In this document: positions 61,893 to 64,000 of the stretch, in pieces | How the letters are laid out: every line of letters begins with the position of its first letter | Numbering within the stretch: position 1 is the first letter of the stretch | Assembly: GCA_964598765.1 (NCBI GenBank) | Contig: CAZRCZ010000001.1 | Span: 1 to 64,000, forward strand | Direction: 5' to 3' | DNA: 64,000 nt | Source: CAZRCZ01 sp964598765 | Lineage (GTDB): Bacteria > Sumerlaeota > Sumerlaeia > MVZB01 > JAJFLK01 | Program-made: the position numbers and the translations under genes | The notes under the pieces: generated by a model | Databases searched by the model: none | The model's input: the letters and a program-made list of their open reading frames with translations, nothing else | What the model was told of the DNA's origin: nothing

Positions 61893-62158
61893 TCCGTTAC
61901 TCCTTAACCATCGTGGCGGGGCAAGCATCCGCAACTGATTCATTCCGGCCATTGTATTTGGAAAGGTCCGGCGGTTCAAAGGAATTTCATTCTCCTTTTC
62001 AATTCGCCTTTTGGGTGGGGCGGGGTGTAAGATGCCCCCTTCTCACGATGCGGGCGCGATGGTGATCGCGATTTCTTCCGGCAATTCCGAATGTCCGGCG
62101 GGGCAAAGCGGCCGGGCTGGAACCCGCTTCATAATTGATCTTTTGGAAAGGGCCTGCG

Positions 62159-63205
62159 ATGCAACCCAAGTCTCAAACCGAACAAAACGCCAACGGGATT
62201 TTGAAATATCTCCGGCAATACATGGATTTGCGGTTCGGCCATGCGGCACGGCTCAGTCCCAAAATCCGAACGGCGGAGGCCGACATTAAGTGGCATCAGT
62301 TGGACGCGATGCGCTCGCTCTTATACAAAATGCGTCCCGTGGGAGAAAATCGCTACGCCGTGGCCGACTTGTTGGCCTCCTTCAACGCCGATTGGCGGCG
62401 CGATTTGTTTAAACCCAAGGGACAGCTTTCCATCATGAACGAGATCATGACGGGCGCAGCGGAAGAAACCTCCAAAGCGACGGGATTGGGCGGGATTCGC
62501 GATTTGCGTACGTTTTATCAAGCCATTGATCCCGCGTTGAAATCCTTGGTGGAATTAATGCAGACGTGGATTTGGTGGGACATCGCCGACGCCGGCGACA
62601 TGAGCCTCTTCGAGACGCAAACCGACCGGCTTCGCATTCTGCTCAAATCGCAACTCAACGAAGGCTTGCTCGCGTTTTACGTCAAGGAAATGAAAAAGGG
62701 GGAGCAGTCCTTTTCGAATCCGTCCAAGGAGGACATTTTGGATTTCGAGTTTTACCGGACCGAAGGGCTTGTGAGGGCGGTGGAGTATCGTAGAGGCAAC
62801 GACGAAGCGCATCAGCAGATCATCGCGCGCGAAGCGACCGAAGACCGCGCGTCGGACACGCTGGTCATGCAGTTGGCGCAACATCTGCGCGCGCAAGAAA
62901 TGCTCCGGGCGAATCAGCCATTGGATGCTTCGCTGAAGGAGTATTACGGCAAGGTTTTGAAGTGCGAGCCGGCGCAAGTCGCGCCGGAGAAGGCTCTGGA
63001 ATTTGAGCAACGCTACGTCGCTCAGGCCAAACAGGAGATCGTCGCCGCGCTCCAACAAGGGGATGGCGGCGGCGCTCCCTACAATTTTAAGCTTCGACAG
63101 TTGGCCGATTTGCAAAAGCGCATCGAGGTTTTACGCGCCGAAGTCAAACCCCGCGCGCAGGCCAAAACCGAATCGGCGGCGACGGAGGATCGGGGCGCAT
63201 TTTGA
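62159..63205 (+). CDS. Unknown helical protein
   Basis: This 348-residue protein is not recognised. It appears largely helical and soluble, with no signal peptide: QLDAMRSLLYKMRPVGENRY, then SLVELMQTWIWWDIADAGDM, and a Lys/Arg-rich C-terminal coiled part (LRQLADLQKRIEVLRAEVKP). GGAAAGGG lies upstream of the Met at 62159. It diverges from the CocE-type gene across 266 bases. Confidence 0.65.
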   Translation: MQPKSQTEQNANGILKYLRQYMDLRFGHAARLSPKIRTAEADIKWHQLDAMRSLLYKMRPVGENRYAVADLLASFNADWRRDLFKPKGQLSIMNEIMTGAAEETSKATGLGGIRDLRTFYQAIDPALKSLVELMQTWIWWDIADAGDMSLFETQTDRLRILLKSQLNEGLLAFYVKEMKKGEQSFSNPSKEDILDFEFYRTEGLVRAVEYRRGNDEAHQQIIAREATEDRASDTLVMQLAQHLRAQEMLRANQPLDASLKEYYGKVLKCEPAQVAPEKALEFEQRYVAQAKQEIVAALQQGDGGGAPYNFKLRQLADLQKRIEVLRAEVKPRAQAKTESAATEDRGAF

Positions 63206-63560
63206 GGGCGTGCTTCAATTTTTGGGGTGAAGAGAACGGAGATGGGTCACAACCTCTTGGATACGATTGGATACGAGCGCCGGATCGTCCTCGGGGGAGA
63301 AACGTCCGGGAAGACGCCCTGCCGCCACTCAACCGCGTGGCTACTTTGGTTAAGCACTGGTTGCTGGGAACGCATCAAGGCGACGTTCGATCCTCGCACT
63401 TGGACTACTCCTCGACGAATTCACGTTCGGTTCAATCGGCGGACCTCCGGCTCGCGGGGATTGCCCTTTCTTGATGGGAGAGACGATCAGCATCTGGTCC
63501 TGTCCGAAGACCGACGTCTGGGGAGGCTTTGCGACCCGCCGAAATAGAAAGGATTGTGCC
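63206..63560. other. interval with only a weak small ORF
   Basis: An open frame from an ATG at 63242 (GAGAACGGAG upstream) to 63547 would encode about 101 residues rich in Arg and Trp with no recognised motif. I cannot tell whether it is coding. No repeat or RNA gene is evident here. Confidence 0.35.
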
Positions 63561-64000
63561 ATGAGGAATCATCTAAACAGTCAGATATTTTTTCTCGCCC
63601 TGATTTTGACAGTTCGGGCAATCGCGGGGGAAACGCCGCTCAGTCCGGCCACGCTCAAGACCGCGCTGGAATCGCAAAAACCGGAGGACGCCGCGCATTT
63701 AGTCGAACGGATTCGCGCGTGGTTCGGCGCCGAAAACCTCGCCAAGGGGCGCGCGGTCAAGTCCGACGGACTTGACGCGGCTTGGGGCGTGGAAGTCTCC
63801 GGTCTTGCCGAACCGCCCAATGTCGTTTCCGAAGATGGAACGTTCAGCTTAAAGCTGACCCGCGTCGGCGCGGGCGATCTTTACGCAGGAACGGCGACGC
63901 TTTCCGACGGCGCGGGGATGCGCTGGACGTTCGACGCGGCGGGGAAAAAAGTCGGCGGCGGCCAACTGGAAGTCTATGCTCCCCGTCCCGAAAATCAGGA
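63561..64000 (+). CDS. Secreted esterase-like protein, 5' part (runs off the window)
   Basis: An open frame of 146 codons begins at the ATG at 63561, with GAAAGGA upstream, and runs to the window end without a stop. A signal peptide (IFFLALILTVRAIAG) is followed by a beta-rich domain: HLVERIRAWFGAENLAKGRA, then VVSEDGTFSLKLTRVGAGDL and GGGQLEVYAPRP. This N-terminal layout resembles that of planctomycete enterochelin-esterase-like proteins, where such a domain precedes an alpha/beta hydrolase, but the catalytic part lies outside the window. Confidence 0.65.
   Translation, partial: MRNHLNSQIFFLALILTVRAIAGETPLSPATLKTALESQKPEDAAHLVERIRAWFGAENLAKGRAVKSDGLDAAWGVEVSGLAEPPNVVSEDGTFSLKLTRVGAGDLYAGTATLSDGAGMRWTFDAAGKKVGGGQLEVYAPRPENQ

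Noticed and set aside
63350..63562. Minus-strand 70-codon ORF near the right end
   Set aside because: No motif or RBS, and it overlaps an equally weak plus-strand ORF; neither can be supported.

Overview
The window looks like a metagenome-assembled scaffold from a bacterium of, or close to, the Planctomycetota/Verrucomicrobiota (PVC) assemblage. It holds DUF1501, PSCyt1/DUF1549/DUF1553 and CxxCH-cytochrome secreted proteins, sulfatases, two Tat-exported Gfo/Idh/MocA oxidoreductases, a CocE-type hydrolase, and many in-frame Tat or lipoprotein signals. Related candidate phyla cannot be excluded without a tree. A run of 10 Ns at 61677-61686 marks a scaffold gap inside a gene. There is no rRNA; one tRNA-Gly sits at the left edge.

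Layout. 1-12.8 kb: tRNA-Gly, a solitary PqqE-like radical SAM enzyme, a translationally coupled DUF1501-sulfatase pair, a small island (McrB-N-like domain protein plus a membrane TPR/zinc-ribbon protein), a PSCyt1/DUF1549/DUF1553 protein and an epoxide-hydrolase-like enzyme. 13.0-17.1 kb: a tightly packed four-gene cassette of a degenerate RadA/RecA-like protein, a short coiled-coil protein, an apparently exonuclease-dead B-family DNA polymerase ending in a clamp-binding-like motif, and a DUF72 protein. This is the best candidate for an undescribed system: it resembles, by analogy only, a PolB-based counterpart of the ImuA-ImuB-DnaE2 mutasome. 17.2-27.2 kb: secreted polysaccharide-related genes (CxxCH propeller protein, esterase-heparinase II/III fusion, ceramidase-like protein, Tat-signal DegT aminotransferase).

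27.3-37.2 kb: a complete nitrate assimilation operon behind a perfect-consensus sigma-54 -24/-12 element. Order: divergent P-II protein, NarK/NasA-type transporter, second P-II protein, NarI-like cytochrome b, molybdopterin nitrate reductase, four-cluster ferredoxin, bc1-type Rieske protein, NirB-NirD fusion. Almost every junction is an ATGA overlap. Nitrate would be imported, reduced in the cytoplasm with electrons probably drawn from the quinol pool through the cytochrome b/Rieske/ferredoxin module, and nitrite then reduced to ammonium, with two P-II sensors as candidate nitrogen-status control.

37.3-64 kb: a Tat Gfo/Idh protein; a repeat island; DUF309 and rsmD; a secreted unknown; an Hsp20 with a clear terminator; two tandem membrane-anchored alkaline-phosphatase-superfamily proteins with Thr in place of the formylglycine Cys; menG; a DUF6056-like membrane protein; a CehA/McbA-type PHP hydrolase; a crotonase; a DUF512 radical SAM protein; an orphan FtsX-type permease; a PIN-toxin module with an in-frame amber codon flanked by 46-bp direct repeats; a second Gfo/Idh protein; a CocE-type hydrolase broken by the gap; an unknown 348-residue protein; and the 5' end of a secreted esterase-like gene. 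Several families of intergenic repeats are scattered throughout, and some have been absorbed in frame into coding sequences (nitrate reductase C terminus, NirB linker).
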